A stretch of DNA of 33,338 nt from Sulfurimonas sp. (GTDB taxonomy: Bacteria; Campylobacterota; Campylobacteria; Campylobacterales; Sulfurimonadaceae), in NCBI GenBank assembly GCA_026988315.1, contig JALSLJ010000103.1, positions 1-33,338 on the forward strand. Reading direction: 5' to 3'. The notes under the pieces were generated by a model that worked only from the letters and a program-made list of their open reading frames with translations, was not told the DNA's origin and did not search any database. Each line of letters opens with the position of its first letter. Positions within the stretch are counted from its first letter, which is position 1. Positions 25,177 through 32,929 of the stretch are shown in pieces. The position numbers and the translations under genes were made by a program.

Positions 25177-25288
25177 CACAAGCCCTAAAATAAGATGCAA
25201 TGATTTTACTCTAATAAGTCTTTATAATATTTTAACTATTCTGTTATTTTGACTCAAGGCTTACTCTTCTAAGCATAAATAAATATTA

Positions 25289-25302
25289 TATTCTATAGAA
25301 TA
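25289..25302. promoter_or_regulatory. Perfect 14-base palindrome between divergent kinase genes
   Basis: TATTCTATAGAATA equals its own reverse complement. It sits in the 176-base spacer (25177-25352) between the two divergent hybrid kinase genes, a common place for an operator, but in A/T-rich DNA such palindromes also occur by chance. The rest of the spacer is A/T-rich with no convincing paired promoter elements; TTGACT at 25249-25254 lacks a good -10. Confidence 0.3.
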
Positions 25303-25352
25303 CTTATATTTGCATTGATTTTTCTAAAATACCTCTCTTTAAGGGATATGAA

Positions 25353-26786
25353 ATGATCCAACAGATTAATATTAAAACACTCTTTATTGCTGCTATGTCT
25401 GCTGTTATTATATTAATCTTGTCATATATGAACTTCTCCTCAGCCATAGAGACTAAAGCAAAGATGCTACAGCTCAAAAGCTCTTTAGAGCTCTCTATAA
25501 ATGTCGCTGAACTAGTGCATAGCCTACAAATTGAGAGAGGTCTCTCTGTTGGTTTTTTAGGCTCAAAAGCTCTTGATTTTTCAGATAAACTCAAACAACA
25601 AATAGAAATCACTAATAAAATATTTAAAAAACTAGAAGATACTCATGCAAAAAAAGATCACGACCATCATCTGCATAAGTTTTTAGATGATGGCTTATAT
25701 AAACTCCAAAAACTCAATATCATTAGAGAAAAAGTTTTTAATTTTACTATAAATAAAAATAATCTTATCCGATACTACACAAAAACAAATGACTATTTCT
25801 TATCAACTATCGCAGAGACAACAATTAACTTTCCACTCACAAATGTTACAAAAATGCTCGTCTCTTATACCAATCTTTTATACCTTGAAGAGCTCTTAGG
25901 TCAAGAGAGAGCCGTAGTAACATCTATTCTTCTCAATAATAAATGCAATGAGGAAAGTCGAATCACACTCAATAGGCTACTTGCCTCTGAAACTATTTAT
26001 AAAAAAAGTTTCTTATTATACGCTGATGAAGGTACTAAAAAATTTTATAACAAAGCTTTAAATTCCAACAACACAAGTAGAGTAAATACCATAAGAAGCC
26101 ATATCTTAGATGCTAAAAAAAATCTAGCTGCTAAGATAGACCCAAATGAATGGTTTGAAGTCATATCTAAAAAAATTGATATTCTCAAAGAGGTTGATAT
26201 TTACTTTATAAAAAAAATTTTAAATCTTGTTGATTCTAACTATCTAAAAATCACAACAAAATTTTACTTCAACATATTTATGGGCATTCTAGCACTCCTC
26301 TTAGGTATAGGAAGTTTTATATATTTTGTACTCAAAGAAAATAAGCGTTTAAAAGAGTTAAAACATAAAAATGAAGATTTAAAACTGTTGGTAGATGAAA
26401 AAACTAAAACCCTACAAAAGCAGAAGTACGAACTTGAAAGATTAGTAAACTCTTTTGACAAAAACATCATTTTTTCTAAAACTGACTTAAATGGAATTAT
26501 CACCCATGTAAGTGAAGCATTTTGTGAAGCTTGTGGCTACAGCTCCTTAGAGCTTATTGGCAAGGCACACAGTATATTAAGGCATGAAGATATGCCTCGT
26601 GAAGTTTTTGAAGATATATGGAGCACCATAAAGAGAGATGCTTGCTGGTTTGGTGAAATTAAAAACAGAAAAAAAGATGCCACTTCCTACTGGATATACG
26701 CTGGGATAGAACCTGATTATGAGCATAGTGGTAAGCATATTGGGTATTTTGCAATTAGCCATGATATAACAGCTAAAAAGCATTAG
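25353..26786 (+). CDS. Sensor part of a split hybrid kinase (NIT and PAS domains)
   Basis: N-terminal half of a kinase interrupted by a frameshift. TM helix about 8-25; an all-helical periplasmic domain (about 45-290) of the NIT type, known for nitrate/nitrite sensing, marked by LVHSLQIERGLSVGFLGS (55-72); TM helix about 302-325; coiled-coil linker (KELKHKNEDLKLLVDEKTK); PAS domain about 370-473 (FSKTDLNGIITHVSEAF). It ends at TAG right after the PAS exit motif ISHDITAKK, exactly where related proteins run into HisKA. AAGGGAT seven bases upstream supports the ATG. If only this part is made, it could still bind ligand but not phosphorylate. Nitrate sensing is inferred from the domain family and not tested. 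Confidence 0.85.
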   Translation: MIQQINIKTLFIAAMSAVIILILSYMNFSSAIETKAKMLQLKSSLELSINVAELVHSLQIERGLSVGFLGSKALDFSDKLKQQIEITNKIFKKLEDTHAKKDHDHHLHKFLDDGLYKLQKLNIIREKVFNFTINKNNLIRYYTKTNDYFLSTIAETTINFPLTNVTKMLVSYTNLLYLEELLGQERAVVTSILLNNKCNEESRITLNRLLASETIYKKSFLLYADEGTKKFYNKALNSNNTSRVNTIRSHILDAKKNLAAKIDPNEWFEVISKKIDILKEVDIYFIKKILNLVDSNYLKITTKFYFNIFMGILALLLGIGSFIYFVLKENKRLKELKHKNEDLKLLVDEKTKTLQKQKYELERLVNSFDKNIIFSKTDLNGIITHVSEAFCEACGYSSLELIGKAHSILRHEDMPREVFEDIWSTIKRDACWFGEIKNRKKDATSYWIYAGIEPDYEHSGKHIGYFAISHDITAKKH

Positions 26787-26795
26787 AAGTTGCGA
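26775..26795 (+). other. Frameshift site joining the two kinase halves
   Basis: After GCT the sequence has five A then G (26775-26780). The upstream frame reads AAA AAG CAT TAG. The downstream frame, which first opens right after a TAA at 26774-26776, reads AAA GCA TTA GAA GTT GCG ATG, that is KALEVAM, leading directly into [13 protein letters not shown]. One more A would restore the continuous protein with [15 protein letters not shown], the expected junction for this family. The cause may be a real deletion, a phase-variable or slippage-read site, or an assembly error in a homopolymer. Confidence 0.85.
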
Positions 26796-27919
26796 TGCAG
26801 GCTAAGTCTGATTTTTTAGCAAATATGTCCCATGAGATTAGAACACCCCTCAATGCGATTATGGGTTTTGTAGATATTTTACATAAAGATGAAAAAGATT
26901 TAACAAAAACTAAAAAACTAAAAATTATAAAAGACTCTGGGATCTCCTTACTTACTATAATCAATGATATTCTTGATTTTTCAAAAATTCAAAACAATAA
27001 ACTGCTGATAGAAAAAGTCCCTTATAATATAAAAGAGGCATTCCAACAAATAGCTGAACTATTTTATGAAAAAGCTCGAGAGCATGAGGTCAGCATCAAG
27101 CTGTTTTTTGATGAGAAATTACCTTGTGAAACCATAGGCGATGTGGTTAGGTTAAAACAGGTGGTTTCGAATCTAGTAAGCAATGCCATAAAATTTTCTA
27201 GTAAACACAGCGTTGTGTATATAAAAGTAATTTATTTTGAAAATACCAAAGAACTTTTTTGTGAAATTGTAGATACTGGGATAGGTATCTCTCAAGAAAA
27301 AACAGACACAATTTTTGAATCATTTACTCAAGAAGACAGCTCAACAACTAGAAAATACGGAGGAACAGGTCTTGGACTTTCTATATCTAAGGCTCTTGTA
27401 AAACTTATGGATGGGGAAATCGGTGTGAGAAGTGAATTGGGTGCAGGAAGCACTTTTTATTTTACATTGCCATTGTTTCATGTTAGGCATAACTCTTTGG
27501 AGCAGATAGGCGAAAAGGACGATATAGATGATACTTTTACGAAGATGGATGGGTATGTTCTGATAGTAGAGGACAACAAAGCAAACCAAATGTTAATGAA
27601 ACTGCTCCTTATTGATTTTGAACTTGAATATGCTATAGCAAATGATGGTTTAGAAGCTGTAATGGCTGTTGAAAAAGAGAAGTTCGACCTCATCCTTATG
27701 GATGAAAATATGCCAAATATGAACGGGATAGAAGCAACTAAAAAAATCAGGCAATTAGAGTCTTCAAAAGAGATACCAATCATTGCAGTCACCGCCAATG
27801 CACTCAAAGGTGATAAAGAGAAATTTCTTGAAGCGGGGATGAATGACTATCTATCTAAGCCAATAGATGCAGATAAGTTAAAACAGATTTTAAGAAAATA
27901 TTTGGGTAAGAAAACCTAG
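26795..27919 (+). CDS. Kinase-receiver part of a split hybrid kinase (HisKA-HATPase-REC)
   Basis: C-terminal half of the interrupted kinase, drawn from the first ATG; the frame is open from 26777. HisKA with phosphoacceptor H13 ([10 protein letters not shown]) begins immediately, with none of the usual linker, which shows it is not a natural full gene. HATPase motifs: DTGIGIS and YGGTGLGLS. The receiver (about 253-372) carries D303 in [11 protein letters not shown] and the lysine in SKPID. Only a weak AGAAG lies before the ATG, so independent translation would be poor, although coupling to the TAG nine bases upstream is possible. All catalytic residues are intact, suggesting the shift is recent, tolerated, or a sequencing error. 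Its stop lies two bases from the stop of the convergent YqaA-like gene. Confidence 0.85.
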   Translation: MQAKSDFLANMSHEIRTPLNAIMGFVDILHKDEKDLTKTKKLKIIKDSGISLLTIINDILDFSKIQNNKLLIEKVPYNIKEAFQQIAELFYEKAREHEVSIKLFFDEKLPCETIGDVVRLKQVVSNLVSNAIKFSSKHSVVYIKVIYFENTKELFCEIVDTGIGISQEKTDTIFESFTQEDSSTTRKYGGTGLGLSISKALVKLMDGEIGVRSELGAGSTFYFTLPLFHVRHNSLEQIGEKDDIDDTFTKMDGYVLIVEDNKANQMLMKLLLIDFELEYAIANDGLEAVMAVEKEKFDLILMDENMPNMNGIEATKKIRQLESSKEIPIIAVTANALKGDKEKFLEAGMNDYLSKPIDADKLKQILRKYLGKKT

Positions 27920-27921
27920 AG

Positions 27922-28326
27922 CTAAAAAGCTTGTGCTATGAGCCAATATCTCAACACCCTCAAGCTCCCAGCGATGATAACAAACCAAACAAACTTAAGC
28001 CTAACAACTCCAGCGACTAGCGTTAGTGGGTCACCTATGATTGGCATCCACGAGAACAAAAGAGCGAAGTAGCCATACCTATGTCCATGCTCGTAAGCTT
28101 TTTTCCCTACTTTTGATGAAAGCAGTTTTGTTTTTGTTTTTTCATAAAGAAAAAGACCTAATAAGTAGTTTAGTATTATGGCTAGTATATTTCCACTTGA
28201 GGCAACCATAAGAGCTGTAGTTGAGTCCATGCCATTTGCTAAGGCAGCAACAAATGCCACCTCTGAAGAGAAAGGAAATATAGTTGCTGCTAAAAAAGCG
28301 GATAAAAAAAGTGCTAACTCCGTCAT
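27922..28326 (-). CDS. yqaA: YqaA-like small membrane protein (VTT/DedA-related)
   Basis: Small inner-membrane protein of the YqaA group, distantly related to DedA/SNARE-associated (VTT) proteins. Hydrophobic helices are visible near residues 3-20, 38-60, 86-106 and 110-130, with the FPFSSEVAFVAAL segment early and the family-type SWMPIIGDPLTLVAGVVRL in the second half. The role of YqaA is not settled; relatives are linked to membrane homeostasis and lipid movement. The ATG (28326-28324) lies inside a hairpin repeat that also holds the stop codon of the upstream hydroxyacid dehydrogenase gene, 11 bases away. There is no strong ribosome site, so translational coupling is likely. Confidence 0.8.
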   Translation of the reverse strand: MTELALFLSAFLAATIFPFSSEVAFVAALANGMDSTTALMVASSGNILAIILNYLLGLFLYEKTKTKLLSSKVGKKAYEHGHRYGYFALLFSWMPIIGDPLTLVAGVVRLKFVWFVIIAGSLRVLRYWLIAQAF

Positions 28327-28348
28327 TCTTAGCTTGACTAAGAATCTA
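28322..28348. repeat. Hairpin repeat copy 1 (stem with CTTGA loop)
   Basis: GTC-ATTCTTAG-CTTGA-CTAAGAAT-CTA: an 8-base-pair perfect stem (28325-28332 with 28338-28345) around the loop CTTGA. It shares the outer bases GTCATTCT and AGAATCTA and the loop with copies 2 and 3, while the inner three stem pairs differ and covary. On the minus strand it holds the last codons and TAG of the hydroxyacid dehydrogenase and the ATG of yqaA. Confidence 0.75.
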
Positions 28349-29264
28349 GTTGCTTAATGTTTTGTATAACAGAAGCTATCAAAGTATCTCTTGCCTCTAC
28401 AGATGTCCAAGCTATGTGTGGAGTTATATAGAGATTGTCTTTATTTTTCACACTAAGAAGTGGATGATTTTCAACCATAGGTTCCTTCGTTAATACATCC
28501 AAACCGAAGTAGATATTTTTCTCATCTACAATCTTTGCAATAGCATCTTCGTTGACAATACCACCACGCCCTAGGTTTAAAACGATAGCCCCATCTTTAG
28601 TGCTTAACAACTGTTCATAGTCTAAAAGATTATCCGTTTTCTCATTAAGGGGTGCATGAATTGAGATGATGTCACAATTTTTTAATAGTTCCTCCAAAGT
28701 AGTTCTTTGATAATCCTCAGTACGATTTACTCCGCTTGTCGAATAATAACATACATCCGCACCAAAAGCAGAAGCGATATTTGCAACACCGCGACCGATT
28801 GAACCAAGTCCAATAATCCCCCATCTTTTACCTTTTATCTCAAAAAATGGACGAGAGACATCTGTAAAAATTGGACTTCTTGAGTAGGAACCACTCTTTA
28901 CATATTCATCATAATAGCGTGAATGTCCCATTAGGTAAAAAAGAAGTGAAAAAGTATGTTGAATAACTGAGTCTGTAGAGTAACCTGCTACATTTTTAAC
29001 AGTAATATTTCTGTTTTTAGCAGACACTAAGTCAACATTATTCATCCCTGTCGCAGCTACACAGATAAGTTTTAGGCTAGGTGTGTTTGCCATATGTTCA
29101 TCGCTTATAACAACTTTGTTAGTAACAATAACATCTGCGTTAGTTATACGCTCTTGAACTTGTGAAGGGGAAGTTGTTTGAAAAATTGCAACATCCCCAA
29201 GATTATTAAAACCACTTAAATCAGTCTCTCCAAAAGTTAAGGCATCTAAAAGAACTATTTTCAT
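28338..29264 (-). CDS. D-isomer-specific 2-hydroxyacid dehydrogenase
   Basis: NAD(P)-dependent cytoplasmic oxidoreductase acting on a D-2-hydroxyacid/2-oxoacid pair. The Rossmann motif GLGSIG lies at 152-157, and the catalytic Arg-Glu-His set is readable as R233 (LGRGGIVNED), E261 (DVLTKEP) and H283 (TPHIAW). 308 residues is the normal size; substrate (glycerate, lactate or another) cannot be told. The start is the ATG at 29264, because GGAGA lies just upstream; the 23-residue in-frame extension beyond it runs through a hairpin repeat and is not protein-like for this family. The final residues and the stop codon lie within repeat copy 1. It is followed by yqaA and preceded by purT on the same strand. 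Confidence 0.88.
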   Translation of the reverse strand: MKIVLLDALTFGETDLSGFNNLGDVAIFQTTSPSQVQERITNADVIVTNKVVISDEHMANTPSLKLICVAATGMNNVDLVSAKNRNITVKNVAGYSTDSVIQHTFSLLFYLMGHSRYYDEYVKSGSYSRSPIFTDVSRPFFEIKGKRWGIIGLGSIGRGVANIASAFGADVCYYSTSGVNRTEDYQRTTLEELLKNCDIISIHAPLNEKTDNLLDYEQLLSTKDGAIVLNLGRGGIVNEDAIAKIVDEKNIYFGLDVLTKEPMVENHPLLSVKNKDNLYITPHIAWTSVEARDTLIASVIQNIKQLDS

Positions 29265-29282
29265 TTTATCTCCATTGTGAAC

Positions 29283-29309
29283 TAGATTCTGAATCAAGTT
29301 CAGAATGAC
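29283..29309. repeat. Hairpin repeat copy 2 (inverted)
   Basis: TAG-ATTCTGAA-TCAAG-TTCAGAAT-GAC, the same element in opposite orientation to copies 1 and 3. An 8-base-pair perfect stem (29286-29293 with 29299-29306). The inner pairs are GAA/TTC instead of TAG/CTA or GGG/CCC. It lies between purT and the hydroxyacid dehydrogenase start. Confidence 0.75.
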
Positions 29310-29328
29310 AAAATTATTTAATATTATC

Positions 29329-29355
29329 GTCATTCTGGGCTTGACCCAGAATCTA
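29329..29355. repeat. Hairpin repeat copy 3
   Basis: GTC-ATTCTGGG-CTTGA-CCCAGAAT-CTA, with the most stable stem of the three (29332-29339 with 29345-29352). It starts two bases beyond the purT stop and lies 19 bases from copy 2, facing it. It may act as a transcript-end hairpin for purT, though no T-run follows. Confidence 0.75.
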
Positions 29356-29357
29356 AT

Positions 29358-30521
29358 TTATATGTCTTTAATTTTCTTTATTAACTCACGCGATTGCTCT
29401 AATGCTTTTTCAACTGCATCAAAAACTAAAGCTACTGCGAGTCTTCTTCCCTTATGCGCTTCAGGTTTAGAAAACACTCTTACATAAGAGTTGTCCGAGA
29501 AAAGAGAATCATCTACATCTACAACAGGGGCATGACTCTCTACCTCTGATTTAAATGCAGCAGACGCTCCATCACCATAAAATGTAAATCCTAAAGGGAG
29601 ACCAAGAACAGCTCTAAGATGAAGAGCGAACTCACTCTGACTTTGAGTGATAAGAGTAACCATCCCTGTATCGTGTGGACGGGGGCTTACTTCTGAAAAA
29701 TAGACCTCATCACCTTTAATAAACAGCTCAACTCCAAAAAGACCTTGACCCCCAAGACCATCAGTGATGATTTTAGCCATCTCTTGTGAGCGTTTTTTCG
29801 CTAGTTCACTCATTTGAGCCGGTTGCCATGAGAATACATAATCACCATCTCTCTGCTCGTGACCTATAGGCTCACAAAAAACTGTCTCTTTGGCGTTTCT
29901 AGCCGTAAGCATAGTTATCTCATAATCAAAGTCAACAAATGCCTCAACAATCAACTCACTTGCATCACCACGAGCCTCTTTAGCCTCTAACCAAGATGCA
30001 GGAATATCTGCTTCACTTCTTGCAACTGACTGCCCATGACCAGATGAAGACATAACAGGTTTAATAACGCATGGGAAGCCTAATTCTCGAGCAGCTTCAA
30101 GCATCCCTTCTTCTGTAGTTACAAACCTGTAAGCACCAGTTTTTAGGTTTAAATCTTCTGCAGCAAAGGTGCGGATGTTTTTACGGTTCATAGTTTTTGA
30201 AACCGCATCAGCATTAGGGATGACATTAAACCCCTCTTTCTCTGCTTCAAAAAGTGCATCAATAGAGATAGCTTCAATTTCAGGAAGAATATAATCAGGT
30301 TTTTCATGACGAATAATCTCTAAAATTGCCTCTTTATCTTGCATATTTACAACATACGAGCGGTGTGCTACATGATGGGCAGGTGCGTTAGCGTATCTAT
30401 CAACAGCTATAGTCTCAATACCTAATCTTTGCGCTTCAATAATTACCTCTTTACCAAGTTCACCAGAACCTAGAAGCATAACTTTTTTTGAGTTTGATTT
30501 GAGTGGAGCAGAAAATTGCAT
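29358..30521 (-). CDS. purT: Formate-dependent phosphoribosylglycinamide formyltransferase
   Basis: ATP-grasp enzyme of de novo purine synthesis, converting GAR, formate and ATP to formyl-GAR without folate. Recognised by the N-terminal [19 protein letters not shown] (16-34), [10 protein letters not shown], the ATP-grasp loop [32 protein letters not shown] and the metal-site segment [16 protein letters not shown]. 387 residues matches known PurT. AGAGGA precedes the ATG at good spacing, with a TATAAT further upstream. It is the first gene of a likely purT-dehydrogenase-yqaA unit, though hairpin repeats between the genes may attenuate it. No other purine genes are in the window. Confidence 0.94.
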   Translation of the reverse strand: MQFSAPLKSNSKKVMLLGSGELGKEVIIEAQRLGIETIAVDRYANAPAHHVAHRSYVVNMQDKEAILEIIRHEKPDYILPEIEAISIDALFEAEKEGFNVIPNADAVSKTMNRKNIRTFAAEDLNLKTGAYRFVTTEEGMLEAARELGFPCVIKPVMSSSGHGQSVARSEADIPASWLEAKEARGDASELIVEAFVDFDYEITMLTARNAKETVFCEPIGHEQRDGDYVFSWQPAQMSELAKKRSQEMAKIITDGLGGQGLFGVELFIKGDEVYFSEVSPRPHDTGMVTLITQSQSEFALHLRAVLGLPLGFTFYGDGASAAFKSEVESHAPVVDVDDSLFSDNSYVRVFSKPEAHKGRRLAVALVFDAVEKALEQSRELIKKIKDI

Positions 30522-30548
30522 AAAAATTCCTCTTTAAATATTAGTGGA

Positions 30549-30554
30549 ATTATA
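30549..30554 (-). promoter_or_regulatory. Putative -10 box of purT
   Basis: The minus strand reads CGATATAATTCC, a perfect TATAAT 27 bases before the purT ATG. No good -35 is visible at the usual spacing. I see no purine operator. Confidence 0.5.
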
Positions 30555-30651
30555 TCGTAATTGATTTAAGGGGGTGTTTACAAAGTAAATTTCAAACGAC
30601 TGATATAATCTCTTTTTTTACAGAGATATAGTAAATATTTTTACTTATTTT

Positions 30652-30682
30652 GGAAAATAATGCCAACATCTGGATGTTAGCA
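30652..30682 (-). terminator. Probable terminator of flgE
   Basis: On the minus strand TGCTAACAT-CCAG-ATGTTGGCA forms nine pairs including one U-G, followed by TTATTTT. The plus-strand version has a C-A mismatch, so the structure favours the minus (flgE) transcript. It lies about 70 bases after the flgE stop. Confidence 0.6.
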
Positions 30683-30706
30683 CTTTTTATATAGGATTTT
30701 GGTCAC

Positions 30707-30723
30707 TTCGGGATTACCCCGAA
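30707..30723. repeat. Small GC-rich hairpin after flgE
   Basis: TTCGGG (30707-30712) pairs with CCCGAA (30718-30723) around a five-base loop. No T-run follows on either strand. It may stabilise the 3' end of the flgE message ahead of the terminator. Confidence 0.35.
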
Positions 30724-30750
30724 AACTAGCTTATAAAGGGGGTTTATTGC

Positions 30751-32874
30751 TTATCTTTTAAGACCAATGAGTGTCTCAAGAAGTGTATCTGAGGTGGTAA
30801 TTGTTTTACCATTTGCTTGATAACCCCTTTGGATGATGATTAGCTGAGTAAGAGCTAGAGAGAGGTCAACATTTGAAGACTCTAAGGCGGAGGACTGAAT
30901 CCCACCACGACCTGATGTTCCAGCAGTTCCGATGATTGGGTCACCAGAGTTGGCTGTTTGGATGTAGATGTTACCACCATTTGTTGAGAGACCCTCGTTA
31001 TTTGTAAATTTTGCCATACCGATTTGCGCTAAACCAAAAGAACGACCATTTGAGAATGAACCAATAACCGTACCACTTTGATCAACTCTAATACCAACTA
31101 AATCCCCACCAGTAAAACCATCTTGAGAGATACCCGAAGTTGAAGAGACAGAATCAAAACTTGTCATCCCATCAAAAGCACTCGCTGTACCAAAATTAAG
31201 ACTTATTTGTTGCTCTGGTGCTGAACCATTATTAGCAGAAAAAGAGATATTTGGAGGGTTGTATGTTGATAATGAACCATCACTATTAAATTTAATTGAA
31301 CCAGTTTTTTCATTAAATGGCGCTATTGTATCTATAGTAGCTGGTGTTGGAACGCTTACTTTCATATCCCATGTGCTTCCCTCTGTGTTGAGTGAAGTCT
31401 TTCTAAAATCAGTTCTTACAGTATGCTTAGAACCAAGAGAATCAAAAACATCTATAGAGCTAGAGTGCGTAGCAGCATTAAAACCTTGAGAAAAGCCTTT
31501 ACCACCGCCACCAACTGGTAACACAGAGTTCATTGCTGTCATCGCTGTAGCAAAACGGGTATTTTCTGTTATCCCCACACCTGTTAGTGCTGTTATTTGA
31601 AGGTTTAAGTCATAATCTTCAACACTTCCACCAGGATTTTTAATCTCTAGTTTCCCTTGTTCGTTAACTATTATCTCTATATTATTGTTTGTCCCATTTG
31701 CATCAGGGTCTTGCGCTTGTATCTCCATTGCTTCTCTTAAATCTGCTATGGTTGTAAAAGTTTTATCAGCATTGAGTGCTTTATTTGATGCTGTTGGATC
31801 ATACTGGTATCTATAAGCTGTTGTTATTGCAGTTGTTCCCGTACCTAAACCTGAAGCATCTGCACCACCAACTGTATAGTTGATATTGTGAGATGCTGAC
31901 GCATTTCCATTTGCATTTACTAGGTCTATTTTATTGTTTACTGCATCATAAGAAGCAGAGATTCCAGTGATACCTGTTTGAGCATTAATAGCTGCTACAT
32001 ATCTATTTCCATTAATAAGAGCACTATTTGCAGGATCACCACCTGCTGTAGTGATTTGAGTTGTTGAGCCATCATCAAGGGTAAAAGTTATGTCAAGTTC
32101 AGCTGCACCAGCGGTGACTGCTCCACCATCTGTTTTTTGCGAACTTACAAAAGAGATCCATACACCTTGATCTGCTTGGAGAGAAAAGGCCTCCCCTTGG
32201 TCGTTATATAAAACACCCATATCACCAGAAGCTATTGGATTTCCATTTTCATCTATTGCTGGTTTTAGTGGATCAGCTGGAGTACCAGTTCCTATCTGAT
32301 AAGCAGGGGAAAAATTCTCCACAAAAGGACCAGAATTGAGGTTTGCCTTCATAACAATCTCATTAGTCGCACTTGCTGGAGTTGTTAATCCTGGAGAGAT
32401 ACTAATGTTTGAGATTGGTGCTGTTGCATCAACTAAACCTGTTGCTTCATCTCTTAGCCAACCTTGAACGATAAATCCGTTATTATCAACAAAGTTTCCT
32501 ACTGCATCAAACTTAAAGTCACCAGCACGAGTGTATTTATAGCTATTGCCCCCATCTGAAGAGACAATAAAAAAGCCATCACCCTGAATAGCAACATCTG
32601 TATTTTTATCAGTATTTTGAATTGAGCCTTGAGAAAATATACGGGTTGTTGAATCAATTGTTGAACCTAGTCCAACCTGTACAGCATTTTTACCACCTAA
32701 AGCCCCTTGTGGAGCTGTAGCGATAGAACTTGTTTGAGCGAGTAGGTCTGAAAAATTTGCACGAGAATATTTATAACCTATAGTATTAACATTTGCGATA
32801 TTATTTGATTCTACATCCATCGCAACTTGATGCGACTGTAGTCCAGATATACCAGAGTATAATGATTTCAACAT
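30751..32874 (-). CDS. flgE: Flagellar hook protein FlgE
   Basis: Structural subunit of the flagellar hook, exported by the flagellar type III system. The N-terminal rod/hook motif (MLKSLYSGISGLQSHQVAMD, then NNIANVNTIGYK) and the C-terminal helical motif (SSNVDLSLALTQLIIIQRGYQ, then TTSDTLLETLIGLKR) that pack in the tube core are both intact. The middle (about 150-560) is the variable surface domain, rich in Asn, Gly, Ser and Thr. 707 residues is large compared with enteric FlgE (about 400) but usual for Campylobacterota hooks. AAAGGA lies six bases before the ATG. A sigma-54-type promoter sits just upstream, and another hook-type gene precedes it by 55 bases. Confidence 0.94.
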   Translation of the reverse strand: MLKSLYSGISGLQSHQVAMDVESNNIANVNTIGYKYSRANFSDLLAQTSSIATAPQGALGGKNAVQVGLGSTIDSTTRIFSQGSIQNTDKNTDVAIQGDGFFIVSSDGGNSYKYTRAGDFKFDAVGNFVDNNGFIVQGWLRDEATGLVDATAPISNISISPGLTTPASATNEIVMKANLNSGPFVENFSPAYQIGTGTPADPLKPAIDENGNPIASGDMGVLYNDQGEAFSLQADQGVWISFVSSQKTDGGAVTAGAAELDITFTLDDGSTTQITTAGGDPANSALINGNRYVAAINAQTGITGISASYDAVNNKIDLVNANGNASASHNINYTVGGADASGLGTGTTAITTAYRYQYDPTASNKALNADKTFTTIADLREAMEIQAQDPDANGTNNNIEIIVNEQGKLEIKNPGGSVEDYDLNLQITALTGVGITENTRFATAMTAMNSVLPVGGGGKGFSQGFNAATHSSSIDVFDSLGSKHTVRTDFRKTSLNTEGSTWDMKVSVPTPATIDTIAPFNEKTGSIKFNSDGSLSTYNPPNISFSANNGSAPEQQISLNFGTASAFDGMTSFDSVSSTSGISQDGFTGGDLVGIRVDQSGTVIGSFSNGRSFGLAQIGMAKFTNNEGLSTNGGNIYIQTANSGDPIIGTAGTSGRGGIQSSALESSNVDLSLALTQLIIIQRGYQANGKTITTSDTLLETLIGLKR

Positions 32875-32907
32875 TTTATATCCTTTATCTCTTAAGTATA
32901 TATATAA

Positions 32908-32923
32908 AGCATAAAGTGTTCCA
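32908..32923 (-). promoter_or_regulatory. Sigma-54-type promoter of flgE
   Basis: The minus strand reads TGGAACACTTTATGCT, matching the -24/-12 pattern with GG and GC ten bases apart and TGGNAC and TGCT conserved. The predicted start near 32897 gives a 22-24-base leader containing AAAGGA. In Campylobacter and Helicobacter flgE belongs to the RpoN class, which supports the call. Confidence 0.7.
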
Positions 32924-32929
32924 GTTTGG

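Noticed and set aside
25177-25200. TTG start adding eight residues to the hybrid kinase.
   Set aside because: The ATG at 25176 has an AGGG site six bases upstream, and the extension lies outside the usual membrane-anchor start.
26773-26780. Programmed -1 frameshifting signal at the split kinase.
   Set aside because: The heptamer is T AAA AAG, which is not the X XXY YYZ pattern, and no stimulatory hairpin or internal ribosome-like site was evident; a deletion or sequencing error is simpler.
29265-29333. 23-residue N-terminal extension of the hydroxyacid dehydrogenase.
   Set aside because: It is translated hairpin-repeat DNA, and GGAGA sits just before the internal ATG at 29264.
28322-29355. 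CRISPR array from the three repeated hairpins.
   Set aside because: The copies are irregularly spaced, differ in orientation and have no spacers or cas genes.
30604-30690. Possible small RNA on the plus strand: TATAAT at 30604-30609 and a hairpin followed by CTTTTTAT at 30661-30690.
   Set aside because: The hairpin pairs better as minus-strand RNA (U-G instead of a C-A mismatch) and is well placed to end flgE; no -35 supports the promoter.
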